Positions 52,770 through 61,590 of a stretch of DNA of 64,000 bases are shown here, one piece after another; within the stretch, counting starts at the first letter, position 1; every line of letters starts with the position of its first letter. Under the pieces are notes generated by a model that saw only the letters and a list, made by a program, of their open reading frames with translations, did not search any database and was not told the origin of the DNA. The position numbers and the translations under genes are program-made. The stretch is from CAZABP01 sp964483245 (lineage in GTDB: Bacteria > Planctomycetota > UBA1135 > UBA2386). The stretch lies in the NCBI GenBank assembly GCA_964483245.1, contig CAZABP010000019.1:1-64000 (forward strand), given 5' to 3'.

Positions 52770-53678
52770 ATGAGGTTCCGCTCGCTGGCCATGGTGCTGC
52801 CGTTCCTCGCCGAGCTGCTCGCCCAGGAGGCGCCGCGTGCGCCAGTCGCGGTCGACCCGACGACCGGCTGGCCGGTCCTGCCGGCGGCCGGCGCGCCGCC
52901 GGCGGCGCCGGTGCAGGCGCCCGTGCCGGTGCCCGGCACCGGGACCCCGGCACCGGCACCGCGGACCGCGATCCCGCAGCAGGAACACCTGCGCGACACG
53001 TTCCGGCAGATCGGTGCACCGGCGAATCTCGCGCAGCTCGGCGGCGTCGTCGCGCGCCAGCAGTGGCATGTCCTGGATGACCAGGGCGCCGAGCTGGCGG
53101 CGTTCGAGGTGTTCCACGAAGCCGACCTCGCGCACCCCGACCGCGATCGGCTGATCTACACCGAGAGCCGGCGCACGTTCGGCCGCGAAGGGGCTGCGCA
53201 CTGGGCGACCGTGCACAACGTGCTGTGGCCGAGTCTGCAGCAGGAAGCGCGCGAGCAGGTCGAGCTGCATGGTCTGCTGCTGCGCGCACCGTGGCGGTTC
53301 GCGGATCAGGACGACTTCGTGCTGCTGGACCGGACCGAGGTCACGCTCGATGGACGCGCGTTGGTGCGGATCCGGATCGAGTCGCGCACGCGGGATGCGT
53401 TCGCCGGCCCGAGCAACGAGCCGCAACCAGTCGACCGCTACGAGCTGTACTGCGATCCGACGTCGCTGGAGCCGGTCGAGTTGCGCTACGACCGTGCCGG
53501 TGGGACCGGTGTGCGCCGCGTGCTGCTGCTCGATCACCAACCGGTCGGTTCGGTGCGGCTGCCGATGCGGCGCGTGTGGGTCGATGCCGACGGCCGCCGC
53601 CGGCTCGAGATCGAGACCGTGCGCATCGAGGCGGACCAGCGCCTGCGCGTGGACCAGTTCCGTCCGCCGGAACGGTGA
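52770..53678 (+). CDS. Secreted hypothetical protein
   Basis: 302 residues. A signal peptide (RFRSLAMVLPFLAELLAQ) precedes a ~45-residue Pro/Ala-rich linker (APPAAPVQAPVPVPGTGTP). The folded part (residues ~70-302) is rich in beta-strands and Arg/Asp pairs, with a Trp-rich stretch around 100-150. The end (VRIEADQRLRVDQFRPPER) resembles outer-membrane lipoprotein-sorting-like folds, but I cannot assign a family. It is divergent from the TPR lipoprotein, 62 bp apart. Confidence 0.65.
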   Translation: MRFRSLAMVLPFLAELLAQEAPRAPVAVDPTTGWPVLPAAGAPPAAPVQAPVPVPGTGTPAPAPRTAIPQQEHLRDTFRQIGAPANLAQLGGVVARQQWHVLDDQGAELAAFEVFHEADLAHPDRDRLIYTESRRTFGREGAAHWATVHNVLWPSLQQEAREQVELHGLLLRAPWRFADQDDFVLLDRTEVTLDGRALVRIRIESRTRDAFAGPSNEPQPVDRYELYCDPTSLEPVELRYDRAGGTGVRRVLLLDHQPVGSVRLPMRRVWVDADGRRRLEIETVRIEADQRLRVDQFRPPER

Positions 53679-53695
53679 TGGCCCGTGATCCGGAA

Positions 53696-53708
53696 GGGGT
53701 CTGACCCC
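53696..53708. repeat. Short GGGGTCTGACCCC repeat downstream of the secreted gene
   Basis: GGGGTC-T-GACCCC is a 6-bp palindrome with one central base. Its GGTCTGACCCC core resembles the TCTGACCCCAAC units at 21446-21506. The gap 53679-53916 otherwise shows no gene. Confidence 0.4.
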
Positions 53709-53916
53709 ATCGCGGCCGGCGGCCGGGCAGCCAAAGGCTGCGCCTCGCTTCGCTCGGCCAGAAGGAGGCCGCCGGCGATGGTGTCCCTGGGGGCCTCCGG
53801 TGCCGCTCGGCCTCGGCGCTCTCGGCGCCACCGCGATGAATCCGCGTGACGCGAACTGTCGCGCGCCGCGAAAGTTCGCGGCCCCTGCGGCCCAACTGGA
53901 TCATCGGTGCCTCTCG

Positions 53917-54939
53917 TCAGCCGCCGCGCGTGTGCATCTCGAGATGCGGGGAGGTGCGCATCTCGTCGGCCGTGGCGAGTGCGGCACGTTCGGCGAGCGA
54001 GCGCCGCAGCTCGGCGCCGCGATCGCGGCGACGCTGCCAGGCTGCGGTGATCGTGGCGCGCAGCTCGTCGTCGCCGGCGCCGGTGCGCAGCAGCGTGCGC
54101 AGATCGATGCCGTCCCGTGCGTACAGGCACAGGAAGTAGTGCCCGTCCGCCGTCAGGCGGCTGCGGTCGCAGTCGCCGCAGAACGGCGTCGTCGTCGAGG
54201 CGATGATCCCGAACGTCGTTCCGTCCGGCAGCGCGTAGCGCTCGGCCGGAGCACTGCCGCGCCCGCCGACCATCCGCAGGCGGCCGTGCACGGCCTCGAT
54301 CCGCTCGAGGATCTCCAGTCGCGAGACCACCTGGTCGGCGGACCACCGCGTTGCCCCGCCGACGTCCATGTACTCGATGAAGCGCAGCTCGGCCTGCTGT
54401 TCACGCGCGAATGCGAGCAGGTCGAAGAGCTCGTCGTCGTTGCAGCCCCGGATCAACACGGTGTCGATCTTCGTGTCCCGGAAGCCGGCCGCGCGCGCCG
54501 CCGGGAACGCCTGCAGCACGCGCGCGAGCTGGTCACGCCGTGCGAGCTGCACGAACCGGTCGCGGCGGAGCGTGTCGAGGCTGACCGTGACGCGCTGCAG
54601 GCCGGCGCGGCGGAGCGCCGGCGCCTGTTCGGCCAGCAGGATCCCGTTCGTGGTCAGCGCCAGGTCCTCGACCCGCGGATCCGCGGCCAGCATCGCGACT
54701 AGCCGGTCCAGATCGCGCCGGACCAGCGGCTCACCACCCGTGATGCGCAGCCGGCGCACGCCGAGGTCGACAAACAGGCGCGCGACCCGCTGGATCTCCT
54801 CGAAGTGCAAGACCTCGTCCCGGCCGAGCCAGGAGTACTCCTCCTCCGGCATGCAGTACTGGCAGCGCAGGTTGCACCGGTCGGTCACCGACAGGCGTAG
54901 GCTCCGGAGCTCCCGGCCGTACAGATCGTGCAACACCAT
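53917..54939 (-). CDS. moaA: GTP 3',8-cyclase MoaA (molybdenum cofactor)
   Basis: 340 residues. Radical-SAM cluster motif C22-x3-C26-x2-C29 in TDRCNLRCQYCMPE, then RITGGEPLVRRDL and the SLDTL block. The second 4Fe-4S cluster is CGDCDRSRLTADGHYFLC. The C-terminus ends in Gly-Gly (HTRGG), needed for MoaA activity. It makes 3',8-cyclo-7,8-dihydro-GTP, the first step of molybdopterin synthesis with MoaC. No other moa or moe gene is adjacent. Confidence 0.95.
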   Translation of the reverse strand: MVLHDLYGRELRSLRLSVTDRCNLRCQYCMPEEEYSWLGRDEVLHFEEIQRVARLFVDLGVRRLRITGGEPLVRRDLDRLVAMLAADPRVEDLALTTNGILLAEQAPALRRAGLQRVTVSLDTLRRDRFVQLARRDQLARVLQAFPAARAAGFRDTKIDTVLIRGCNDDELFDLLAFAREQQAELRFIEYMDVGGATRWSADQVVSRLEILERIEAVHGRLRMVGGRGSAPAERYALPDGTTFGIIASTTTPFCGDCDRSRLTADGHYFLCLYARDGIDLRTLLRTGAGDDELRATITAAWQRRRDRGAELRRSLAERAALATADEMRTSPHLEMHTRGG

Positions 54940-55234
54940 CGGCCGGGGATGTTAGCCCACATTCTTCGCGAACCCCTGCTGCGAACGGCGCAGCATCGCG
55001 CATCGACCGCCTCCTGGCGGTGACTTGCGCCGCCGCCAGGGCGGGCTGGAGCGGGCTTGTCCTGATCAGCGCGTCAGCCGCTTCCCTGCGGCGGGGCTGG
55101 TGTGCCCGCCTCGGTCGCGGCCGCCGCGCTTCCTCGCCCTGCGCGCGCTGCGACCGTACTCGCGACGGGCTTCACGAAGAATGCGGGCTCGCGAATCGGG
55201 CCGCGCACGTCCGGCGCGCGGCCCGCTGCCATCG
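54940..55234. other. 295-bp gap between moaA and a secreted gene
   Basis: Both flanking genes read on the minus strand, so the moaA promoter must be here. I see no coding sequence, repeat or riboswitch; in particular no clear molybdenum-cofactor riboswitch core. Confidence 0.35.
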
Positions 55235-56452
55235 TCACTGGAACCGGTAGTAGCCGGTGCTGCCGACGAACAGCTGGTTTGCCTGGATGTCGAGAATGAT
55301 CGGCATGCCGGCGAACTGCATGACCGGCAACGGACCGGGCAGGTTGAACGAATAGGTCCCAGTGCCGATGTGCGGCACCAGCACCATGCCGGGCAGCGTG
55401 ATCAACTGCTGCGTCAGGTCCAGCGAGATCTTGCCGCCGACACCCGGGATCGACAGCCCGGACGAACCGAGCACGCCCAGCCACACCGCAGCAGGATATG
55501 GCGTCGCCGTCAGCTGCTTGGTCGGCGCGAACACAGTCATGTTCAACGTGCCGCCGGTCGCCGCCGGCAGCGTCGCCGAGCTGAGCGCGAGGATCCCGAC
55601 TTCGACCGGGTCCTTGTAGTACGTGCCGGTCGAATGGTCGGCCCAGACCGTCGTGCCACCGTTGGCGTCCGGATTGGCCAGCCAGGTCGTCGTGCGGTGG
55701 AACTCGAACTTCGGCGCCGAGTCGTCGAGTGCCGACGTGAACCACGCGTTCGAGCGGAAGCCGCTGACCTGCGCCGAGAAGATCAGCGCGCGCGTCTCGC
55801 CGCTGAGGTCGTTCATCGGGCTCGGGCTGTGCGTGTACTGATACGCCGTCGGGTTCGTCACGACCTTGCGCGTGTTCGACACGATGCCGGTGTTGCGATC
55901 GAAGTCGCCGACGTACAGGTCCGGGTTCTGGAAGTAGAACAGCACCAGCTTGCCGCCGATCTGGCCGAACATGCAGTCGATGTAGCCAGCCGGAACGCCG
56001 CTGATCGACCCCTTGCCGGTGAACGGGCCGCTCGGCGCCGCGCGCGTCGCCCACATCGGCGCAGTCGAGGAACTGGTATCCCAGGCCGCGACGAGCAGGT
56101 CGGACGAGACGGTGCCGGCGAACTCGCCGGCCGTCGTGATCAGCGCGTCGACGTCGGTGTTCTTCGTGAACACCTGCGTCGTCGCGTTGTAGGTGCCACT
56201 GATGATGTCGTAGTCCGCCGCCGGCGCGCCGATCTTGTGCACGGTCGCCATCACGTAGTACGTGTTGGGTGGCAGCGACGTGTGGGGGACGAGCAGGATC
56301 TGTTGCACGTCCTGGACGCCGAGCGCCGTCGCGCCGAGTGCCGGCTGGTCCTTGGCCGCGGTTACGACGGCAGGTCCCTCGCCGAGATACTGCGCCGTCA
56401 GCGAAGCGCCGAACAGGCAAGTGGCGAGGACAGAGAGGGTCTTCGTAGGCAT
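55235..56452 (-). CDS. Secreted protein with C-terminal beta domain shared with other exported proteins
   Basis: 405 residues with a signal peptide (PTKTLSVLATCLFGASLTAQ). The middle resembles a beta-propeller or lectin-like exoprotein (MFGQIGGKLVLFYFQNPDLYVGD) without known catalytic residues. The final ~110 residues end GTGTYSFNLPGPLPVMQFAG then MPIILDIQANQLFVGSTGYY, similar in layout to the last domain of the BNR protein at 6516. That suggests a common C-terminal domain for surface display or sorting. Start: ATG 56452. Confidence 0.7.
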   Translation of the reverse strand: MPTKTLSVLATCLFGASLTAQYLGEGPAVVTAAKDQPALGATALGVQDVQQILLVPHTSLPPNTYYVMATVHKIGAPAADYDIISGTYNATTQVFTKNTDVDALITTAGEFAGTVSSDLLVAAWDTSSSTAPMWATRAAPSGPFTGKGSISGVPAGYIDCMFGQIGGKLVLFYFQNPDLYVGDFDRNTGIVSNTRKVVTNPTAYQYTHSPSPMNDLSGETRALIFSAQVSGFRSNAWFTSALDDSAPKFEFHRTTTWLANPDANGGTTVWADHSTGTYYKDPVEVGILALSSATLPAATGGTLNMTVFAPTKQLTATPYPAAVWLGVLGSSGLSIPGVGGKISLDLTQQLITLPGMVLVPHIGTGTYSFNLPGPLPVMQFAGMPIILDIQANQLFVGSTGYYRFQ

Positions 56453-56607
56453 GGTGGGTCGCCTTCGGAATCGGTCCGGTTGAACAGGGATGCAGGGAAT
56501 CGGAACTGGGTGACGTGTACGCGCGCGCGAGTGGTCCGGCAACCGGTGCGGGCTCGGCGCCCGGAGGGGCGGCGATGCGCCCGTGTCATGCCGGCCTCCG
56601 GGTCGGA

Positions 56608-56997
56608 TCAGTCGGTCGCCGGGATCCGCTGCAGCAGGTCGCGCACGGCGTCATGGTCGGTGATCGGCTTGAGCAGGTGCAGCGCGAATCCGGCTGCGGT
56701 GCACTGCTGCACGATTTCCGGTCCGCCGCGTCCCGTCAGCGCGATCAGGTAGGTCGATGGGCGGAGCTCGTGGATCCGCCGCCCGAGCTCGAGGCCGTTC
56801 ATCGACGGCAGCACGAGATCGACGAACGCGACGTGCGGCAGGAAGGAACTCACGAGGGCGAGCGCCTGCGCGGGATCGAGGGCTTCTCGCACGTCGTGTC
56901 CGTAATGCCGCAACAACAGCGCGAGCATCTCGGCGGAGTCGACGTGGTCGTCGACGACCAACACGCGGCGGGCCTTGGTGCGGGAGGTTGGCGGCAT
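56608..56997 (-). CDS. Stand-alone response regulator receiver
   Basis: 129 residues: only a receiver domain. RRVLVVDDHVDSAEMLALLL, phospho-acceptor Asp in VAFVDLVLPSMNGLELG, Thr in LIALTGRGG and Lys in HLLKPI are all present. No output domain. It is divergent from the gas-vesicle cluster with 287 bp between them, and could be a second target of the kinase at 58038. Such single-domain regulators work by protein contact. Confidence 0.85.
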   Translation of the reverse strand: MPPTSRTKARRVLVVDDHVDSAEMLALLLRHYGHDVREALDPAQALALVSSFLPHVAFVDLVLPSMNGLELGRRIHELRPSTYLIALTGRGGPEIVQQCTAAGFALHLLKPITDHDAVRDLLQRIPATD

Positions 56998-57284
56998 TCG
57001 AGGTGCGCGGGTTGCGTGATCTGAGTCGAGAGTCGGTCGCGCCACGTGGCGACGTGTTCCTGACGGCACGCCGCAGCAGGGATCAAGTTGAAGCGCCCAA
57101 GCGGAACCACTGCGTGCAACTTTTGCAAACCGCGAAGATCCGAACGGGTCTCCATCGCCCGATCGACGTCCAGGGCCGCGCTTGTCGCGTCGAGGGTTGC
57201 TCGTAGGATGACGCGCCCCCTGATCCGAGCGCCTCGTCCCGAAAAGGAACGTCGCATGCGCGCGGATGCCGTTGTTCGCCCAGC
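56998..57284. promoter_or_regulatory. Divergent control region of the gas-vesicle cluster
   Basis: Best promoter guess for gvpJ: TTGTCG (57182-57187), 16-nt spacer, TAGGAT (57204-57209). A small dyad TGCAA-CTT-TTGCA lies at 57115-57127. No other gene is seen. A ribosome-site-like AAGGAAC precedes an ATG at 57256 that is out of frame with gvpJ; its frame gives no recognisable protein. Confidence 0.4.
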
Positions 57285-57644
57285 ATGCGTACCGACTTCG
57301 ACTCGTTCCCGCAGCGCTCCAGCGGTCTGGTCGACGTACTCGACCGTGTGCTGGACAAGGGGTTGGTGATCGCGGGCGACATCCGCGTCTCGCTGGCCGA
57401 AGTCGAACTGCTGACGATCCGGATCCGTCTGCTCGTCTGCTCGATCGACAAGGCGCAGGAGATCGGCCTCGATTGGTGGCGGCACGACCGCTACTTCTCG
57501 AGCAACGGCAAGGAGACTCTCGCCGACGCGCCGCCACGCGCGCGCGAGAGCAAGACGGTCACCGATGGAAACTCTGCGCGCCGCGGGCACGACTCTGCCG
57601 CGCGTACCACTCCTGCCAAGCAGCCACGCAAACCGAGATCGTGA
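57285..57644 (+). CDS. gvpJ: Gas vesicle minor shell protein GvpJ
   Basis: 119 residues. GLVDVLDRVLDKGLVIAGDI, RVSLAEVELLTIRIRLLVCS and IDKAQEIGLDWWRHDRYFSS match the GvpA fold (helix-strand-strand-helix), with the GDI and DWW features of GvpJ rather than GvpA. GvpJ helps nucleate vesicle tips. The C-terminal ~45 residues are polar and basic and not part of the fold. There is only a weak ribosome site before the ATG. This is the first gene of the gas-vesicle operon; it is followed 7 bp later by gvpA. Confidence 0.88.
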   Translation: MRTDFDSFPQRSSGLVDVLDRVLDKGLVIAGDIRVSLAEVELLTIRIRLLVCSIDKAQEIGLDWWRHDRYFSSNGKETLADAPPRARESKTVTDGNSARRGHDSAARTTPAKQPRKPRS

Positions 57645-57651
57645 GGAACCG

Positions 57652-58023
57652 ATGCCTGTCGAAAGAACTTCCGGCGGAACCAGTCTCATCGACGTGCTCG
57701 ATCGCGTCCTCGACAAGGGGATCGTCATCGATGCATGGGTCCGCGTGTCGCTGGTCGGCATCGACCTGATCACCGTTGAAGCGCGCGTCGTCGTCGCATC
57801 GATCGACACCTACATCAAGTTCTCCGAAGCGGTCGGGCAGACCGGCATGGCGGCACGCCCGGAGATCGAGGGGCGGACGCAGGAGGAGCTGCTGGCGGAG
57901 AACGTGCGGTTGCGCGCGCAGCTGCGCGTGCAGCAGCAGGTGGAGGCGCCAGTGGCCGGCGAGAGCACCAACGGCGGACGGGCCGGTGACGGCACCGGGC
58001 GCCGCAAGCGCGTCGTGCGCTGA
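57652..58023 (+). CDS. gvpA: Gas vesicle structural protein GvpA with C-terminal extension
   Basis: 123 residues. The first ~70 are a close match to GvpA: TSLIDVLDRVLDKGIVIDAW, VRVSLVGIDLITVEARVVVA and SIDTYIKFSEAVGQT. This is the amphiphilic rib protein that forms the gas-permeable, water-excluding shell. The tail (residues ~75-123) is unusual: a coil segment TQEELLAENVRLRAQLRVQQ, then a Gly-rich and basic end RRKRVVR. Typical GvpA is about 70 residues, so the extra part may sit on the vesicle's outside. The ribosome site is GAGGAA, 4-9 nt before the ATG. Confidence 0.93.
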   Translation: MPVERTSGGTSLIDVLDRVLDKGIVIDAWVRVSLVGIDLITVEARVVVASIDTYIKFSEAVGQTGMAARPEIEGRTQEELLAENVRLRAQLRVQQQVEAPVAGESTNGGRAGDGTGRRKRVVR

Positions 58024-58037
58024 CGGAACGGCGCACG

Positions 58038-60188
58038 ATGGCGCGCAGCCCGACGGTTCACCGCCGACGCTCGACGCACATGCCGCCCGCGGCCGGTGCC
58101 GAGGCTCGCGTCGCCCTGGCGCGCGACGCCCTCGTCGGCGCGGACCCGGCAGCGTGTGCGCAGGCGGTGCTGCGCTGGCTCGGCCGGCATGCCGGCGTCG
58201 ACCGGGCGTTCTGCGCCGTCGTGGATGCGAAGTACACCCGTCTGAACGGGCTGATCGGTGACGGTGTCCCGCACGCGCGCGTCGAGGAGTTCAGCGTCGA
58301 GCTCGAATACAAGGACCACCCGCTGGTCATGGCGCTCGGCGGCCGCGAGCCGATGTTCGTGCGCAGCGATCGCCAGCGCTGGTCGCCGCGGACGCCGCTC
58401 GGCGCCGAGGCGCTGCTCGTGATCCCGTTGACGCGGCCGGAGCTGCAGCGGGGCGAGCCGGGCCTGGGCGTGCTGGTGCTGGCGGAGATGGATCTGCCGG
58501 CGCCGCCGGACGTGCTGTGGGCCGCGGACCTGCTGGCGGTCCGCCTGCTGTGCGCGCGCTATCAACACGCACGGGATGCCGAGCATCGGCTGCGCCGCGA
58601 GCACGGCATGCTGCACAGCGTCATCAACTCGGTCACGGATCCGATCCTGTTGTCGGATGCCGATGGCCGGATGCTGGTCGCGAATGCTCCGGCCGAGAAG
58701 CTGCTGTCGGCCGACGAGCACGACAGTGAAGGTCGCCGGCGCGCCGTCGCACTGAACAACATGCTGTTCTCGGCGACCGTGTTCACGGCGACCGAGCACG
58801 GGGCGCGCGCGCGGCGCGAGCTCGCGCTGGTCGATCCGACCGAAGGCCAGGACCTGCTGTTCGAGGTGCTGAGCACGGCGATCCCCGACGAGCGGGGCAA
58901 TCCCGGGGTCGTCAGCGTGCTGCGCAACGTCAACGATCTGCGGCGCGCGAGCGAAGAGATCGAGCAGCACTACCAGCGGCTGCGCGTGACCGAGGCCGAG
59001 GCACGCGCCGAGCGCGACCGCCTGGATCTGATCATCAACGCGGTCGTCGATCCGGTGCTGGTCACCGACGCGCAAGGCAACATCGAGCTGATGAACCCGC
59101 CGGCCGAGCGGCTGTTCACGGCGACGCGCGACGGCACGGCGCCGTCGTCGGAGCGGCACATCCGCGCCAACGACGTCATGTTCTCGTCGTTCGTGTCGAA
59201 TCTGTACACGACCGGTGCGCTGCGCTGGCGTGGCGAGCTGCCGCTGGTCGACCCGAGCTCCGGGACGAGCCTGCCGTTCGAGGCGATGGCCGGCAAGGTC
59301 ATCAGCAAGCAGGGCGAGGTCACGGCGGTCGTCACGATCCTGCACGACCGGCGCGAGGCGATCGAGAACGCGCAGCTGTACGAGCAGGTCAAGCGCCACA
59401 CCGAAGAGCTGCAGCGGCGGGTGCGCGAGGCCACGCTCGAGCTGACGCAGCAGAACGAGCTGCTGCAACGGCAGGCGCTGGAGCTGGAGCAGGCATCCGA
59501 TGCCAAGAGCCGCTTCCTCGCCAACATGTCGCACGAGCTGCGCACGCCGTTGAACGCCGTGCTCGGCTACACCGAGCTGTTGCTGCGCGGCGCGTTCGGG
59601 GAGCTGAACGCGAAGCAGTCGACGAAGCTCGAGCGTGTCGATTCGAATGCGCGGCACCTGCTCAGCATCATCAACGACCTGCTCGACATCGCGCGGATCG
59701 AGTCGGGGCAGATCCGCGTGCTGACCGAGCGGTTCTCGCTGCGCGGGCTGATCGAGGAGGTCATGGCCGAGGTCGATCCGCTGGTGCAGCGCTCACGCCT
59801 GGCCGTGACGACCGACATCGACGACGGGCCGGAACTGGAGAGCGACCGGCAGAAGCTGAAGCAGATCATCATCAACCTGCTGTCGAACGCGCTGAAGTTC
59901 ACCCCGGAGGGGTTCGTACAGGTGCGCGCCGTGCACGAAGGCGAGCAGGTGCAGATCAGCGTCGCCGATACCGGCATCGGGATCGCGCCGGAGCAGCAGC
60001 AGCGGGTCTTCGAGGACTTCCATCAGGTGGATGGTTCGCACGTGCGCCTGTATGGCGGCACCGGGCTCGGCCTGGGGATCTGCCGCCGGCTGGCGCGCGC
60101 GCTCGGCGGCCAGATGACGGTCGTCAGCAAGCTCGGCGCCGGGTCGACGTTCACGCTGCAGCTCCCACGGCGGAGGCGCGACGCATGA
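58038..60188 (+). CDS. Sensor histidine kinase inside the gas-vesicle operon (GAF-PAS-PAS-HisKA-HATPase)
   Basis: 716 residues, no membrane helices, so soluble. GAF-like region ~25-180; PAS-1 ~190-305 (SVINSVTDPILLSDADGRML); PAS-2 ~325-440 (LIINAVVDPVLVTDAQGNIE); coiled coil ~440-490. H-box FLANMSHELRTPLNAVLGY with His at 499; N-box KLKQIIINLLSNALKF; G1 DTGIGIAP; G2 GTGLGLGI. All kinase residues are present. Its stop overlaps the response regulator ATG (ATGA). Its two PAS domains are similar, apparently duplicated. The input is unknown; GAF/PAS sensing of light, gas or a metabolite is possible. Confidence 0.93.
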   Translation: MARSPTVHRRRSTHMPPAAGAEARVALARDALVGADPAACAQAVLRWLGRHAGVDRAFCAVVDAKYTRLNGLIGDGVPHARVEEFSVELEYKDHPLVMALGGREPMFVRSDRQRWSPRTPLGAEALLVIPLTRPELQRGEPGLGVLVLAEMDLPAPPDVLWAADLLAVRLLCARYQHARDAEHRLRREHGMLHSVINSVTDPILLSDADGRMLVANAPAEKLLSADEHDSEGRRRAVALNNMLFSATVFTATEHGARARRELALVDPTEGQDLLFEVLSTAIPDERGNPGVVSVLRNVNDLRRASEEIEQHYQRLRVTEAEARAERDRLDLIINAVVDPVLVTDAQGNIELMNPPAERLFTATRDGTAPSSERHIRANDVMFSSFVSNLYTTGALRWRGELPLVDPSSGTSLPFEAMAGKVISKQGEVTAVVTILHDRREAIENAQLYEQVKRHTEELQRRVREATLELTQQNELLQRQALELEQASDAKSRFLANMSHELRTPLNAVLGYTELLLRGAFGELNAKQSTKLERVDSNARHLLSIINDLLDIARIESGQIRVLTERFSLRGLIEEVMAEVDPLVQRSRLAVTTDIDDGPELESDRQKLKQIIINLLSNALKFTPEGFVQVRAVHEGEQVQISVADTGIGIAPEQQQRVFEDFHQVDGSHVRLYGGTGLGLGICRRLARALGGQMTVVSKLGAGSTFTLQLPRRRRDA

Positions 60189-60628
60189 GGCAGGGTCACG
60201 AAGGCGACCCGGAGCTGCGACCGCGCGCGTTGGTGGTCGACGACTTCCGCGACGGCCGCGAGCTCGCGATGGAAGTGCTGGAGGGCGAGGGCTTCGAGGT
60301 GCACGAGGCCTCCACCGGGCCGGAGGCGCTGCAGCAGGTCGCGGCGCTGATGCCGGACCTGCTCGTGCTCGATCTCGCGCTGCCGGGGCTGGACGGATGG
60401 GAGATCGCGCGTCGGCTGCGGCGCAGCGAACCGACCCGCAACATCCGGATCCTGGCGTTGACGGCGCACGCCGAACGCTCGGCGCTCGAGCGTGCCCGCA
60501 CGGCCGGATGCGATGCCGTGCTGACCAAGCCGTGCTCGCCCGGAGAACTGGCTCAACAAGCGCGCCGACTCGTCGACGCCGAAGATCCCGAACGGAACGG
60601 AGAACCAGATGGCGACCGAAGGTCGTAA
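60185..60628 (+). CDS. Receiver-only response regulator in the gas-vesicle operon
   Basis: 147 residues. PRALVVDDFRDGRELAMEVL, Asp63 in DLLVLDLALPGLDGWEIARR, Thr in LALTAHAE and Lys115 in VLTKPCSPGELAQ. No DNA-binding domain. It is coupled to the kinase by ATGA overlap and overlaps the next gene, gvpF/L-1, by 20 bp. With no output domain it probably acts by binding a protein, perhaps a Gvp assembly factor. A second receiver-only protein lies just upstream at 56608. Confidence 0.93.
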   Translation: MRQGHEGDPELRPRALVVDDFRDGRELAMEVLEGEGFEVHEASTGPEALQQVAALMPDLLVLDLALPGLDGWEIARRLRRSEPTRNIRILALTAHAERSALERARTAGCDAVLTKPCSPGELAQQARRLVDAEDPERNGEPDGDRRS

Positions 60629-61586
60629 GCCCCGCGTTGCACGCGCTGCCAGCAGCTCCGCGCAGCAGAAGACGGCGAAGAAGCGCGCCAAGCCGGCGCC
60701 AGTCGCGCGGCGCGCCGGCGCCGACGGGGCCGCCGGGAACGGCGCCTCGAGCACCAACGGGCGCAGCCATGCCAAGGTGCCGGCGAGCATCCCGGCGCCG
60801 ATCCTCGACGCGGCGCCGCTGCGGCGCGAGGCGAGCGGCAAGTACGTCTATTGCATCATCCAGACCCGCGAGTCGCCGGGGTTCGGGCCGATCGGGATCG
60901 GTGCCGACGCCGCGATCGTGCACACGGTCAACTACAAGGACATCGCGGCGGTGGTTTCGGACACCCCGATCGAGGTCTACGACCCGACGCGCGAGAACGT
61001 GCTCGCGCATGAACGCGTCAACGAGACGGTCATGCGGGAATACACCGTGATCCCGATGTCGTTCGGGACGGTGTTCAAGACGCGCGAGGACATCGTCGAG
61101 CTGCTGCGCTCGGCCTACGACGCGTTCCGCGACGTGCTGCAGAAGATGCTGAACAAGCTGGAGTTCGGCCTCAAGGTGCTGTGGGATCCGGACGAGATCA
61201 TTCGTCAGGTCGAGAAGCAGGACGAGAACCTGCGCCGCCTGCGTCAGGAGATCTCGACGCAGCGCAGCTCGACCTACTTCGCGCGGATGCAGTACGGCCG
61301 GCTGGTCGATTCGCTGCTGCAGGAGCGCTCGGAGAAGTACGCCCGCGAGATCTTCGCCGCGCTGCGTGACGTCTCGGTTGCGTCGCGCGCCAACAAGCCG
61401 ATCGGCGACCGCATGATCTTGAACGCGGCGTTCCTGGTGTCACGCGACCAGGAGGCGGCGTTCGACGCGAAGCTCAAGGAGATCGGCAGCCGGCTGCACG
61501 AGCTGACGTTCAAGTACACCGGTCCGTGGCCGCCGTACAACTTCGTCAACATCCGGCTCAAGCTCGAGCGGGCGCAGAGCACGTAG
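60609..61586 (+). CDS. gvpF: Gas vesicle protein GvpF/GvpL (copy 1) with Ala/Lys-rich N-terminal extension
   Basis: 325 residues. Residues 1-70 are low-complexity and basic (AQQKTAKKRAKPAPVARRAG) and not part of the family. The fold begins GKYVYCIIQTRESPGFGPIG and has the conserved HERVNETVMREYTVIPMSFG, TVFKTREDI and a helical middle, ending YTGPWPPYNFVNIRLKLE. GvpF/L proteins are chaperone-like and contact GvpA; the cluster has three. This copy is the most typical. Confidence 0.92.
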   Translation: MATEGRKPRVARAASSSAQQKTAKKRAKPAPVARRAGADGAAGNGASSTNGRSHAKVPASIPAPILDAAPLRREASGKYVYCIIQTRESPGFGPIGIGADAAIVHTVNYKDIAAVVSDTPIEVYDPTRENVLAHERVNETVMREYTVIPMSFGTVFKTREDIVELLRSAYDAFRDVLQKMLNKLEFGLKVLWDPDEIIRQVEKQDENLRRLRQEISTQRSSTYFARMQYGRLVDSLLQERSEKYAREIFAALRDVSVASRANKPIGDRMILNAAFLVSRDQEAAFDAKLKEIGSRLHELTFKYTGPWPPYNFVNIRLKLERAQST

Positions 61587-61590
61587 CTCC

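Noticed and set aside
57256..57369. ATG with a good ribosome site just upstream of gvpJ
   Set aside because: The frame is short, Arg/Ser/Thr-rich and out of phase with the clear GvpJ fold; kept only as a note on start choice.
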